NCBI RefSeq assembly: GCF_019733355.1
Contig: NZ_JAIHLQ010000034.1
Span: forward strand, 1-64,000
DNA length: 64,000 nt
Direction of reading: 5' to 3'
Source of the DNA: Pseudomonas baetica
Lineage (GTDB): Bacteria; Pseudomonadota; Gammaproteobacteria; Pseudomonadales; Pseudomonadaceae
This document shows positions 48,601-55,191 of the stretch, piece by piece. The position numbers and the translations under genes are program-made. The notes under the pieces were generated by a model that saw only the letters and a list, made by a program, of their open reading frames with translations, had not been told where the DNA came from and searched no databases. Every line of letters starts with the position of its first letter. Positions within the stretch are counted from its first letter, which is position 1.

Positions 48601-48895
48601 CGGGCACTTCCTCCTTCAGGTGGTAAATAGCCGCAGCGCAGTGCTTGCAATAAAGCATGACGGGGCAAGAGCAAGAGCATTCGAGCCGCCAATGCCCCCC
48701 CGCTTTGACAAGCTCAATGACTTGCTCATACACCTCAATCCCAGAGCCGACACACGAAGCGACGACCCTTGAGTCGTCGATCTGAAGGATCGTTAGCCGA
48801 TCCTCGTCCGCATACTTCAGAGCCCTGTCCAAAGTGCGCTGGCTGAACACATCTTCCCAAGGCAGAGCATCCAGTCGCTCAACTATAGTAGCCAC
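45602..48895 (-). CDS. SWIM-SNF2 family DEAD/DEAH helicase (copy 2)
   Basis: This 1097-residue protein has SWIM finger 'CSCPVMLYCKHCAAAIYH' (about 93-110) and SNF2 motifs 'DDMGLGKTLQ' (about 650), 'DEAQ' (about 748), 'LSGTPLENHLGELWS' and 'QATDRAYRIGQ'. It is about 200 residues longer than the convergent copy, mainly before the motor. The C-terminal halves of the two proteins are nearly collinear. It ends 101 bp from copy 1 and starts just downstream of the interrupted phosphorylase gene. Role unknown. Confidence 0.9.
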   Translation of the reverse strand: MATIVERLDALPWEDVFSQRTLDRALKYADEDRLTILQIDDSRVVASCVGSGIEVYEQVIELVKAGGHWRLECSCSCPVMLYCKHCAAAIYHLKEEVPVNPSDSRAPVQLNRELERWLADIPAATKPGGELAQAASTRLFYKLKATPATGKWLVQIFKGYQLKSGELRDIKSLYSLSDLLIRQPGYLSELDLRIARLLVAMHSHHAYYSGYPLEGSSGAELLEMLLNTSRLFLDFEVLHPLTKGVRRVGRFAWAEQPNGSFRSQWSSDEAAVESPLAVEPLYYLDRERHQIGPLFSDLDEKLACHLTLAPEIPARQSMQFSHRMGAVTQVAPPHALTDRVIDNVLPKAHLTLASGKRYARWQYEPEHRAALAFTYNGHPATDRNPEVLVLSGTETQRIQRQPAAEKALRQLLTKQGFKKATRKSSIDRPGEMFALPDDSAWLLFMQDGLAVLREANWQIDISPGFHFNLQPVEQWYAEVEEESGHQWFDLQLGIVVNGERYSLLPILLHLLRSQPQLLEPSSLGQRSDDEQLLIELGGGRLASRATTKVALPYGRVKPLMATLAELYLGNHQGDALRLSAPDAARLSLLEGVSLDWQGGDRLRAFAKRLRESTHAHVAAPAGLKAQLRPYQLEGLNWMQTLRELEVGGILGDDMGLGKTLQTLAHLLTEKQAGRLDHPALVVMPTSLIPNWLDESQRFTPQLKVLVLHGATRQKDFACLADYDLVLTTYALLSRDLDVLQPQMWSVLILDEAQNIKNPVSKAAQAARDLQARQRLCLSGTPLENHLGELWSQFHFLLPGWLGDSKSFNRDYRTPIEKHGNAQRMQHLTARIKPFLLRRKKDQVATELPPKTEIVHWVDLSDGQRDVYETVRVAMDKKVREEIARSGVGGSQIIILDALLKLRQVCCDLRLIKMPLTPKTLRSGSGKLSSLMEMLEELLGEGRRILLFSQFTSMLALIEQELQQRSLGYSLLTGETTDRRTPVKDFQGGKVPLFLISLKAGGTGLNLTAADTVIHFDPWWNPAVENQATDRAYRIGQNNPVFVYKMIARGTVEEKIQAMQQEKAALAGAVLEGGTTGGWKLEQSDIEALFAPLPAPRS

Positions 48896-48899
48896 GCCG

Positions 48900-49524
48900 T
48901 CAACCCGCCAAAACGCGTGACAGGATCGACTTCACCGCCCCCATCCCGTCCTGTAACGCCTGCTCGATCTGGGCCATGGTGATGACTTCAGTGGTCTTGC
49001 CCGCCGCCGGGTTCACCACCAGTGCCAGACAGGCGTAGTCCAGATCCAGCTCACGAGCCAGCGCCGCTTCCGGCATACCGGTCATGCCGACGATGTCGCA
49101 GCCATCACGCTCCAGACGGACGATTTCTGCGGCAGTCTCCAGGCGTGGGCCTTGCGTGCAGGCGTAAACGCCCTGATCGCTGTATCCGCAGCCTTCGGCG
49201 GTTAACGCAGCAATCAATTGCTGACGCAGAGGCTCGCTGTAAGGAAAGCTGAAGTCGATGTGGGTAACCTGCTCCAGATCATCAGCGAAAAAGGTGTGCT
49301 CGCGGCCGCTGGTGTAGTCGACGATCTGATGCGGCACGCAGAAATACCCGGTGCCCATCGCAGGATGAATCCCGCCCACCGCATTAACCGCGATGATCGC
49401 CTCAGCACCGGCCTGCTTCAGCGCCCAGAGGTTCGCGCGGTAGTTGACCTTGTGCGGCGGGAGGCGGTGCGGATGGCCGTGACGGGCGAGAAACAATACT
49501 TCCTTGCCAGCGTATTCGCCAACC
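48900..49524 (-). pseudogene. S-methyl-5'-thioinosine phosphorylase, 3' fragment (IS-interrupted)
   Basis: The C-terminal about 207 codons of a PNP/MTAP-family phosphorylase: 'RHGHPHRLPPHKVNYRANLW', 'NAVGGIHP', 'TQGPRLET', 'GMTGMPEAALARE' and 'CLALVVNPAAG'. The family enzyme (P. aeruginosa PA3004, MTIP) cleaves methylthioinosine to hypoxanthine and methylthioribose-1-phosphate. The first 39 codons lie beyond the IS3-family element. The longest remaining frame starts at a TTG (49496) and lacks the phosphate-binding 'GGTGL' loop. The joined gene would code about 245 residues. Confidence 0.93.
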
Positions 49525-49532
49525 TGTAGTGG

Positions 49533-50351
49533 TCAACTAATCCCGGACACGACGTTAAGTTTTTTCTCGGCCTGAGCCGGCGTTAGCCCGCCATTAAATT
49601 GATGAGGCCGTATCCAGTTGTAGCGATGCATCAAATAATGACTGATGTCTCGTTGTGCCTGCTGAACCGACATATAACCCACTGAAGGTATCCACTCGGT
49701 TTTCAAGCTGCGAAATACTCGCTCCATCGGCGAGTTGTCGTAACAATTGCCCCGGCGACTCATGCTCTGGCTGATGCGGTACCGCCACAGACGCTGACGG
49801 AAGTGGCGACTTCCATATTGCGATCCCTGATCCGAATGAAACAGCAGCCCTTGAGGCTTCCCGCGTTGCTCATAGGCCATATCCAGTGCTTTGGTGACCA
49901 AGTCAGCATCCGGGTTTCCTGATAACGCCCAGCCCACTATCCGGCGAGCATAGAGATCCATAACCACGGCCAGGTAGTGCCATTTCCCTTGCGCCCAGAT
50001 GTAGGTGATGTCACCGCACCAAACCTTGTTTGGCTCGGGAACATCGAATTTACGATTCAGTGTATTTGGAATGTCAGGCCGCTCGACCGTTGCTTTTTTG
50101 TAGGCATGCGAGCCAGGCTGCTTGCTGATCAACCCCAGTTCCCGCATCAAGCCTCGCACCTTGAAACGCCCGATCTGCTCGCCATCATCCTGCATCATCG
50201 ACACGATACTTCGGCTGCCAGCAGCGTTTCGGCTCTGGGTGAACAGTTCGTTGACTCGACTGCGTAATCGAATTCTCTCAACGCCCGGAGAACGCCGCCT
50301 GAGGTGATGGGTGTAGTAAGTCGAACGGGTGATTTCGAACACCTCGCACAA
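49533..50351 (-). CDS. IS3-family transposase OrfB (DDE integrase core)
   Basis: This 272-residue frame has HTH_21 and rve domains. The DDE residues are in 'VWCGDITYIWAQG', 'LLFHSDQGSQYGS' and 'DNSPMERVFRSLKTEW'. The active protein is probably an OrfAB fusion made by -1 frameshifting at 50438-50432; the reading frame extends upstream as 'KKGYRALDVGRSRAFALIHQ' to that site. The stop codon lies inside the terminal inverted repeat. Confidence 0.95.
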   Translation of the reverse strand: MCEVFEITRSTYYTHHLRRRSPGVERIRLRSRVNELFTQSRNAAGSRSIVSMMQDDGEQIGRFKVRGLMRELGLISKQPGSHAYKKATVERPDIPNTLNRKFDVPEPNKVWCGDITYIWAQGKWHYLAVVMDLYARRIVGWALSGNPDADLVTKALDMAYEQRGKPQGLLFHSDQGSQYGSRHFRQRLWRYRISQSMSRRGNCYDNSPMERVFRSLKTEWIPSVGYMSVQQAQRDISHYLMHRYNWIRPHQFNGGLTPAQAEKKLNVVSGIS

Positions 50352-50386
50352 GCAGTCAACAGGTTCATGGGCGCTTAGCTGATGGA

Positions 50387-50719
<333 letters not shown>

Positions 50720-50759
50720 TCTCGCCTAAATGAGTGTCCGGTTTCATTAGACCACTACA

Positions 50760-50875
50760 ACCTGCACGTCCGCCGATGGCGCGCCGTAAGGCGTGTCCAC
50801 CGCCAGCGACTGACGAATGCTCAAGCCTTCTAGCTGGGTCAGGCCGGTGCCACCGATGATTGCGTAAACCGTCAT
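50760..50875 (-). pseudogene. S-methyl-5'-thioinosine phosphorylase, 5' fragment
   Basis: Codons 1-39 of the interrupted gene: 'MTVYAIIGGTGLTQLEGLSI' and on to 'PSADVQV', directly contiguous in frame with the 3' fragment once the IS and one target copy are removed. It starts 13 bp after the nagZ stop, so the intact gene was the downstream partner of nagZ. Confidence 0.93.
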
Positions 50876-50888
50876 AACGGAAAAACCC

Positions 50889-51899
50889 TTAATCAATCAG
50901 TTGAGCATCTTTCAGCGCGCCGATAGCCGTGAGCCAGCGCGGATCCTGACGATAATCGGTGCTGGCGAACGCCTTGCCGCGCATCCGCGCAATACGGGCG
51001 GACGGCTTGACCTTCATGCGTTGTGCAGCGCTCAGCGCCAACTCGGCCGCAGCGCGGTCGTTGCAGACCAGGCCCATGTCGCAACCGGCACTGAGTGCGG
51101 CCTCAATGCGGCTGGCGGCATCGCCGACCACATGGGCGCCGGCCATCGACAGGTCGTCGCTGAAGATCACACCGTCGAACTGCAACTCGCCGCGCAGAAT
51201 TTCCTGCAACCAGCGTCGGGAGAAGCCAGCAGGCTGTGAGTCGACTTGCGGGTAGATAACGTGGGCGGGCATGACCGCGGCCAATTGTTTGCTGAGTCTT
51301 GCAAATGGCACAAGGTCGTTGGCGCGGATCTCGTCGAGGCTACGCTCGTCGTTCGGGATCGCCACATGCGAATCGGCTTCCGCCCAGCCATGACCGGGAA
51401 AGTGTTTACCGGTGGCCGCCATACCGGCGCTGTTCATGCCGCGAATGAAGGCACCGGCCAGTAATGCGGCACGCTCGGGATCGCCTTCGAACGAGCGCGT
51501 GCCGACAACGGCACTGCGCTGATAATCCAGATCAAGTACCGGGGCAAAGCTCAAATCGAGTCCGACCGCCAGCACTTCCGTGGCCATGATCCAGCCACAC
51601 TGCTCGGCCAGATATTCGGCATTCGGGTTGTCAGCAATGGCGCGCATGGCCGGTAGACGGACAAAGCCCTGACGCAGACGCTGGACGCGACCGCCCTCCT
51701 GATCCACGGCCAGCAGCAGGTCGGGACGTATGGCGCGAATCGACGCGCTCAGCTCGCGCACTTGACGTGGATGCTCGATGTTGCGGGCAAAAATGATAAG
51801 GCCACCTACTTCAGGCTGACGCAACAATTGGCGATCTTCAGGCGTCAGCCAGGTACCGGCGACATCCACCATCAACGAGCCTTGCAGGCCAGCAGTCAT
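50889..51899 (-). CDS. nagZ: Beta-N-acetylhexosaminidase NagZ
   Basis: This 336-residue cytoplasmic GH3 enzyme removes N-acetylglucosamine from anhydromuropeptides in cell-wall recycling. 'AVDQEGGRVQRLR' and the 'KHFPGHGWAEADSH' loop (catalytic His) are present, with the nucleophile Asp in 'IFSDDLSMAGAH'. The start is the ATG of 'MTAGLQGSLMVD', overlapping the stop of a 37-codon frame upstream. Its product can signal AmpR-type regulators of beta-lactamase. Confidence 0.95.
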   Translation of the reverse strand: MTAGLQGSLMVDVAGTWLTPEDRQLLRQPEVGGLIIFARNIEHPRQVRELSASIRAIRPDLLLAVDQEGGRVQRLRQGFVRLPAMRAIADNPNAEYLAEQCGWIMATEVLAVGLDLSFAPVLDLDYQRSAVVGTRSFEGDPERAALLAGAFIRGMNSAGMAATGKHFPGHGWAEADSHVAIPNDERSLDEIRANDLVPFARLSKQLAAVMPAHVIYPQVDSQPAGFSRRWLQEILRGELQFDGVIFSDDLSMAGAHVVGDAASRIEAALSAGCDMGLVCNDRAAAELALSAAQRMKVKPSARIARMRGKAFASTDYRQDPRWLTAIGALKDAQLID

Positions 51900-52009
51900 A
51901 GAGATTCCTTGAAAACAAAAAAACCGATCCACATGAAATCGCCACCGAGGGCGGTGCCCGGCAGGTCGGCGATATCTTTGGAGAACGGGTTCAGAACGAG
52001 AGTTGGCAT
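51896..52009 (-). CDS. Candidate small protein coupled to nagZ
   Basis: This 37-codon ATG frame (MPTLVLNPFSKDIADL...) ends in TGA overlapping the nagZ ATG (ATGA), the classic arrangement for coupled translation. Codon use is GC3-rich through most of its length. No good Shine-Dalgarno sequence precedes its ATG and I recognise no family. It may be a genuine small protein or a leader frame for nagZ. Confidence 0.35.
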   Translation of the reverse strand: MPTLVLNPFSKDIADLPGTALGGDFMWIGFFVFKESL

Positions 52010-52057
52010 GGGCGGCTAGCTTAGCGGATACAAGCTGCCGCGCCCACCCGTGCGCGG

Positions 52058-52765
52058 TTAAACCTTGGCGGCTACCGGCGTTGATTTACTGCGCGGACGC
52101 AGTTGCGCGGTGGCCATGGCCGCGTCCGTGACGCCGGTTTCGGCGCGCATGCCCGCTGCGAGGAACGGCACCATCAGGCGCATGACCTGCTCAATTGAAG
52201 TGTTGACGCCGAAATCGGTTTCGGCAATCGCACGCAAGGCCTTGATGCCGGACATACTGAACGCGGCAGCACCAAGCATGAAGTGCACGCGCCAGAACAG
52301 CTCAATCGGAGGAATGCGCGGCGCTGCCTCGTTGACCAGCAGCATATAGCGGCGGAATACCTTGCCGTACATGTCTTCAAGATAACGACGCAGGTGACCC
52401 TGGCTCTGGCTGAACGCGAGGCCGAGCAGACGCATGAAGATCGACAGGTCGTTGCCGCTGCGTGGCTGAACCACCAGCGCCTGCTCGACGAGGATTTCCA
52501 GCAACTCTTCAAGGGTTGGTTTGTTTTCAGGCTTGGCCTGACGCCGCTCCAGCTCTTTATCAAGGCTCGTGCAAAACGGTCCGAGGAAGCGCGAGAAGAC
52601 CGCTTGAATCAGCGCTTTCTTCGAGCCGAAATGGTAATTCACCGCTGCCAGATTGACGCCGGCCTTGCTAGTGATCAAACGCAATGAGGTTTCAGCGAAA
52701 CCTTTCTCCGCGAACAACTGCTCGGCAGCATCAAGAATGCGTTCAACGGTTTCCGACTGGGCCAT
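52058..52765 (-). CDS. psrA: TetR-family regulator PsrA
   Basis: This 235-residue TetR-type repressor/activator has the N-terminal HTH 'ETSLRLITSKAGVNLAAVNY' followed by 'HFGSKKALIQAV'. In Pseudomonas PsrA senses long-chain fatty acids, represses its own gene and fadBA, and activates rpoS. The start is at 'MAQSETVERILDAA', not six codons earlier. Two operators lie 16-42 bp upstream, and fadBA is also in the window. Confidence 0.93.
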   Translation of the reverse strand: MAQSETVERILDAAEQLFAEKGFAETSLRLITSKAGVNLAAVNYHFGSKKALIQAVFSRFLGPFCTSLDKELERRQAKPENKPTLEELLEILVEQALVVQPRSGNDLSIFMRLLGLAFSQSQGHLRRYLEDMYGKVFRRYMLLVNEAAPRIPPIELFWRVHFMLGAAAFSMSGIKALRAIAETDFGVNTSIEQVMRLMVPFLAAGMRAETGVTDAAMATAQLRPRSKSTPVAAKV

Positions 52766-52780
52766 GGCTACTCCGCCTGA

Positions 52781-52807
52781 CAAACACTTGTTTGAAACAT
52801 ACGTTTC
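52781..52807. promoter_or_regulatory. Two abutting PsrA operators
   Basis: CAAACACTTGTTTG (52781-52794) and GAAACATACGTTTC (52794-52807) are two perfect G/CAAAC-N4-GTTTG/C palindromes that share base 52794. Their position just ahead of psrA supports negative autoregulation. Confidence 0.88.
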
Positions 52808-52932
52808 AGCCTGTGCCTTGTCAAGCCTGCCAGTTCGTTTTGGGAATGGTCGGTCAGCTATTTAACCACACAAGACCGATGCATTAATAAGCAGGCCTGC
52901 CGACCGTCCGGCGCCCTGCAAAAAAACGAGCA

Positions 52933-52984
52933 TTGCCAAGACCGCTTCACTGTATATAATCCCAGTCACTGTATAAAAAGACAG
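52933..52984 (+). promoter_or_regulatory. lexA: lexA promoter with two SOS boxes
   Basis: TTGCCA (52933-52938), a 16-bp spacer and TATAAT (52955-52960) form the promoter. LexA boxes CTGTATATAATCCCAG (52950-52965, over the -10) and CTGTATAAAAAGACAG (52969-52984) follow. Both fit CTG-N10-CAG, giving tight autoregulation. Confidence 0.92.
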
Positions 52985-52994
52985 AGCGATCAAT

Positions 52995-53603
52995 ATGCTA
53001 AAGCTGACGCCACGCCAAGCCGAGATTCTGGCCTTTATCAAACGCTGCCTTGAAGACAACGGCTACCCGCCGACCCGCGCGGAAATCGCTCAGGAACTGG
53101 GTTTCAAGTCGCCCAACGCAGCGGAAGAACATCTCAAAGCGCTGGCTCGCAAGGGTGCCATCGAGATGACCCCTGGTGCATCCCGTGGCATTCGCATCCC
53201 CGGTTTCGAAGCCAAAGCCGACGACTCGACCCTGCCAATCATTGGCCGAGTCGCTGCCGGCGCACCGATCCTCGCCCAGCAGCACATCGAAGAATCCTGC
53301 AACATCAATCCTGCATTCTTCCACCCTCGCGCCGACTATCTTCTGCGCGTGCACGGCATGAGCATGAAGGACATCGGAATTTTCGATGGCGACCTTCTGG
53401 CCGTTCACACCACCCGTGAAGCGCGTAATGGCCAGGTTGTCGTCGCCCGCATTGGTGATGAAGTAACCGTCAAACGCTTCAAGCGGGAAGGCAGCAAAGT
53501 CTGGCTGATTGCAGAAAACCCTGAGTTCGCCCCCATCGAAGTCGACCTGAAAGATCAGGAACTGGTTATCGAAGGCTTGAGTGTCGGCGTAATCCGCCGT
53601 TAA
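52995..53603 (+). CDS. lexA: SOS repressor LexA
   Basis: This 202-residue protein has a winged-helix DNA-binding domain ('YPPTRAEIAQELGFKSPNAA'), an autocleavage bond Ala88-Gly89 in 'VAAGAP', and the Ser123/Lys160 dyad in 'HGMSMKD' and 'EVTVKRFKRE'. RecA-stimulated self-cleavage derepresses the SOS genes. It is co-transcribed with sulA, which starts 10 bp downstream. Confidence 0.98.
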   Translation: MLKLTPRQAEILAFIKRCLEDNGYPPTRAEIAQELGFKSPNAAEEHLKALARKGAIEMTPGASRGIRIPGFEAKADDSTLPIIGRVAAGAPILAQQHIEESCNINPAFFHPRADYLLRVHGMSMKDIGIFDGDLLAVHTTREARNGQVVVARIGDEVTVKRFKREGSKVWLIAENPEFAPIEVDLKDQELVIEGLSVGVIRR

Positions 53604-53613
53604 AGGAGGCTTT

Positions 53614-54087
53614 ATGCAGTTCCCACATACCCCTCAACAGACTCAACTGCCGTTATTCGAAGCGTTTCTGACGCAACCGATGGCGCCGATCCTAAACGAA
53701 GTGGTCGAGCGCCCATGGAATGCCGAACCGGAAGTATTCAGTGAGCTGTCACTGCGCGGTGCCACCGGGAACTGCCTGAACCTGCTGGCTCCGATCCTTC
53801 GCGAACTGAGCGATGATCAAGACGCACGCTGGCTAACGCTGATTGCACCACCTGCCAGCCTGACCCAATCTTGGTTGCGAGATGCAGGACTGAACCGCGA
53901 GCGCATTCTATTGCTGCAACCGAGGGGCACTCAAAGTACTCAGCAACTGGCGTGCGAAGCCTTGCGCCTGGGGCGAAGCCACACCGTCGTCACCTGGCTC
54001 AATCCACTGAACACGGGTTCACGACAACAACTGATCAGTGCTGCACGCAAGGGCGACGCCCAGAGCCTGAATATTCGATTGGGTTAA
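53614..54087 (+). CDS. sulA: SOS cell-division inhibitor SulA
   Basis: This 157-residue SulA-family protein binds FtsZ and stops division during DNA damage. The central region 'LRELSDDQDARWLTLIAPPA' and 'QSWLRDAGLNRERILLLQPR' follow the RecA-like SulA pattern. AAAGGAGG lies 6 bp before the ATG. It is under the lexA promoter, the usual Pseudomonas arrangement. Confidence 0.93.
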   Translation: MQFPHTPQQTQLPLFEAFLTQPMAPILNEVVERPWNAEPEVFSELSLRGATGNCLNLLAPILRELSDDQDARWLTLIAPPASLTQSWLRDAGLNRERILLLQPRGTQSTQQLACEALRLGRSHTVVTWLNPLNTGSRQQLISAARKGDAQSLNIRLG

Positions 54088-54182
54088 CTGGCTGGTTGCG
54101 CGCGCTGTTTGAAGCGCCGGGCTTCTCCAAGGATAGAGAAGCCGATCTGAAGCGGTAGGATAAACAGGAAAGCAGACGGGGA

Positions 54183-54416
54183 TCAATGAAGAACCCGCGG
54201 CCCCTCTTCCTTGTCAAAATCACCCTCAATCATCCGACCCGCCATCTGCACGCCGACGCTCAGCATCGCCTTGGCGATTTCTACATGCTGGCCCTGCAGG
54301 AATGTCTTGGCATCCTCGGAGAAATCCAGAGTCACCAGAGAACCCTCGTCCTCAGCCCTGCGCAGTTCGATTCGGCCGTCGGGTAACTCGACAATTTCTA
54401 GAAAGGACGTTGGCAT
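54183..54416 (-). CDS. Conserved hypothetical protein
   Basis: This 77-residue acidic protein has a beta-strand-rich first half ('LEIVELPDGRIELRRAEDEG') and a helical second half with 'AKAMLSVGVQMAGRMIEGD'. It has no signal peptide. A similar small gene occupies this place between sulA and the DUF6586 gene in P. aeruginosa (PA3009, from memory). Function unknown. Confidence 0.75.
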   Translation of the reverse strand: MPTSFLEIVELPDGRIELRRAEDEGSLVTLDFSEDAKTFLQGQHVEIAKAMLSVGVQMAGRMIEGDFDKEEGPRVLH

Positions 54417-54522
54417 ATAGGTCTGTTCTCCACGAAAGGCAGGGATTATATAGACATCATTCAGGCTTCGCTCGGGATCTTGACCAGCAGCATGTTTCAG
54501 ATTGCCGCCGCATCAATCTCCC

Positions 54523-55044
54523 TCAGCACTCATTCAAGCCTTCGCGAAAACGAATCGCCAGACCTTTCAGGTTCTGCCGCCAGCCCTCCAACTCATCTCG
54601 ACTCAACTCATCTGGTGCCTCTTCTTCATCCAGATTAACCGCCTGGATCAGCGGCCGTGTCACATCTCCCTTGGGTTTGCGCGGTACCCTCGGCGGCTGG
54701 AACAACGCCGAATGCGCTGCTAGCAGTTTGGCCAGCCAGGTTTGCGAATTGCCCGCCAACTCAACCATTTCAGCCAGTTCGGGGATAGCAATCGACTCTA
54801 GCACTTCGCGCGTCAGCAGCATCTCCGCCCGCGGCGCATTAGCCTGCGGCAGACGGTAGAAACCGGCGATTTCATGGCAAAGCCCCAACAAGGCACCGTA
54901 GAGGTGAAACAACGCCGATTCACGTCCGGCCTGAATCAGCGCCAGAGAATTCATCGCCCGCCCCTCTTCAGCTCGAGCCAGAGTTTCCAGCGACAGGCCG
55001 GCAAAATAGATCTTCTGATTGGTACGGGTATAGAGTTCGTGGGC
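54523..55044 (-). CDS. DUF6586-like conserved hypothetical protein
   Basis: This 173-residue, mainly helical cytoplasmic protein starts 'MAHELYTRTNQKIYFAGLSL' and has an acidic segment 'NLDEEEAPDELSRDELEGW' at about 135-153. The start is the ATG with GGAGG 8 bp upstream; a GTG six codons earlier is less likely. It is transcribed toward sulA and is followed by the small 77-residue gene. Function unknown. Confidence 0.75.
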   Translation of the reverse strand, partial: AHELYTRTNQKIYFAGLSLETLARAEEGRAMNSLALIQAGRESALFHLYGALLGLCHEIAGFYRLPQANAPRAEMLLTREVLESIAIPELAEMVELAGNSQTWLAKLLAAHSALFQPPRVPRKPKGDVTRPLIQAVNLDEEEAPDELSRDELEGWRQNLKGLAIRFREGLNEC

Positions 55045-55132
55045 CATGACGGCAGCCTCCACAGCGAAATAATTGCTTCACAAAGGCCGAACAGTGTCGT
55101 GGATCAGCCGATCCCACCGCAAGCACAAAACA

Positions 55133-55174
55133 AAAAGGCCGCATGAAAACCCGTGGGTTCTCATGCGGCCTTTT
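55133..55174. terminator. topA: Terminator downstream of topA
   Basis: A 14-bp stem AAAAGGCCGCATGA / TCATGCGGCCTTTT with a 14-nt loop, symmetric A- and T-runs, lies 18 bp after the topA stop. Confidence 0.88.
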
Positions 55175-55191
55175 CAGTGTGTGGCTAACGC

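Noticed and set aside
48900..49496. The 198-codon frame as an intact phosphorylase
   Set aside because: Starts at TTG inside the domain and lacks the phosphate-binding loop; the missing codons are found across the IS.
54120..54143. Hairpin GGCTTCTC/GAGAAGCC after sulA as a terminator
   Set aside because: No U-run on either strand; support too weak to list.
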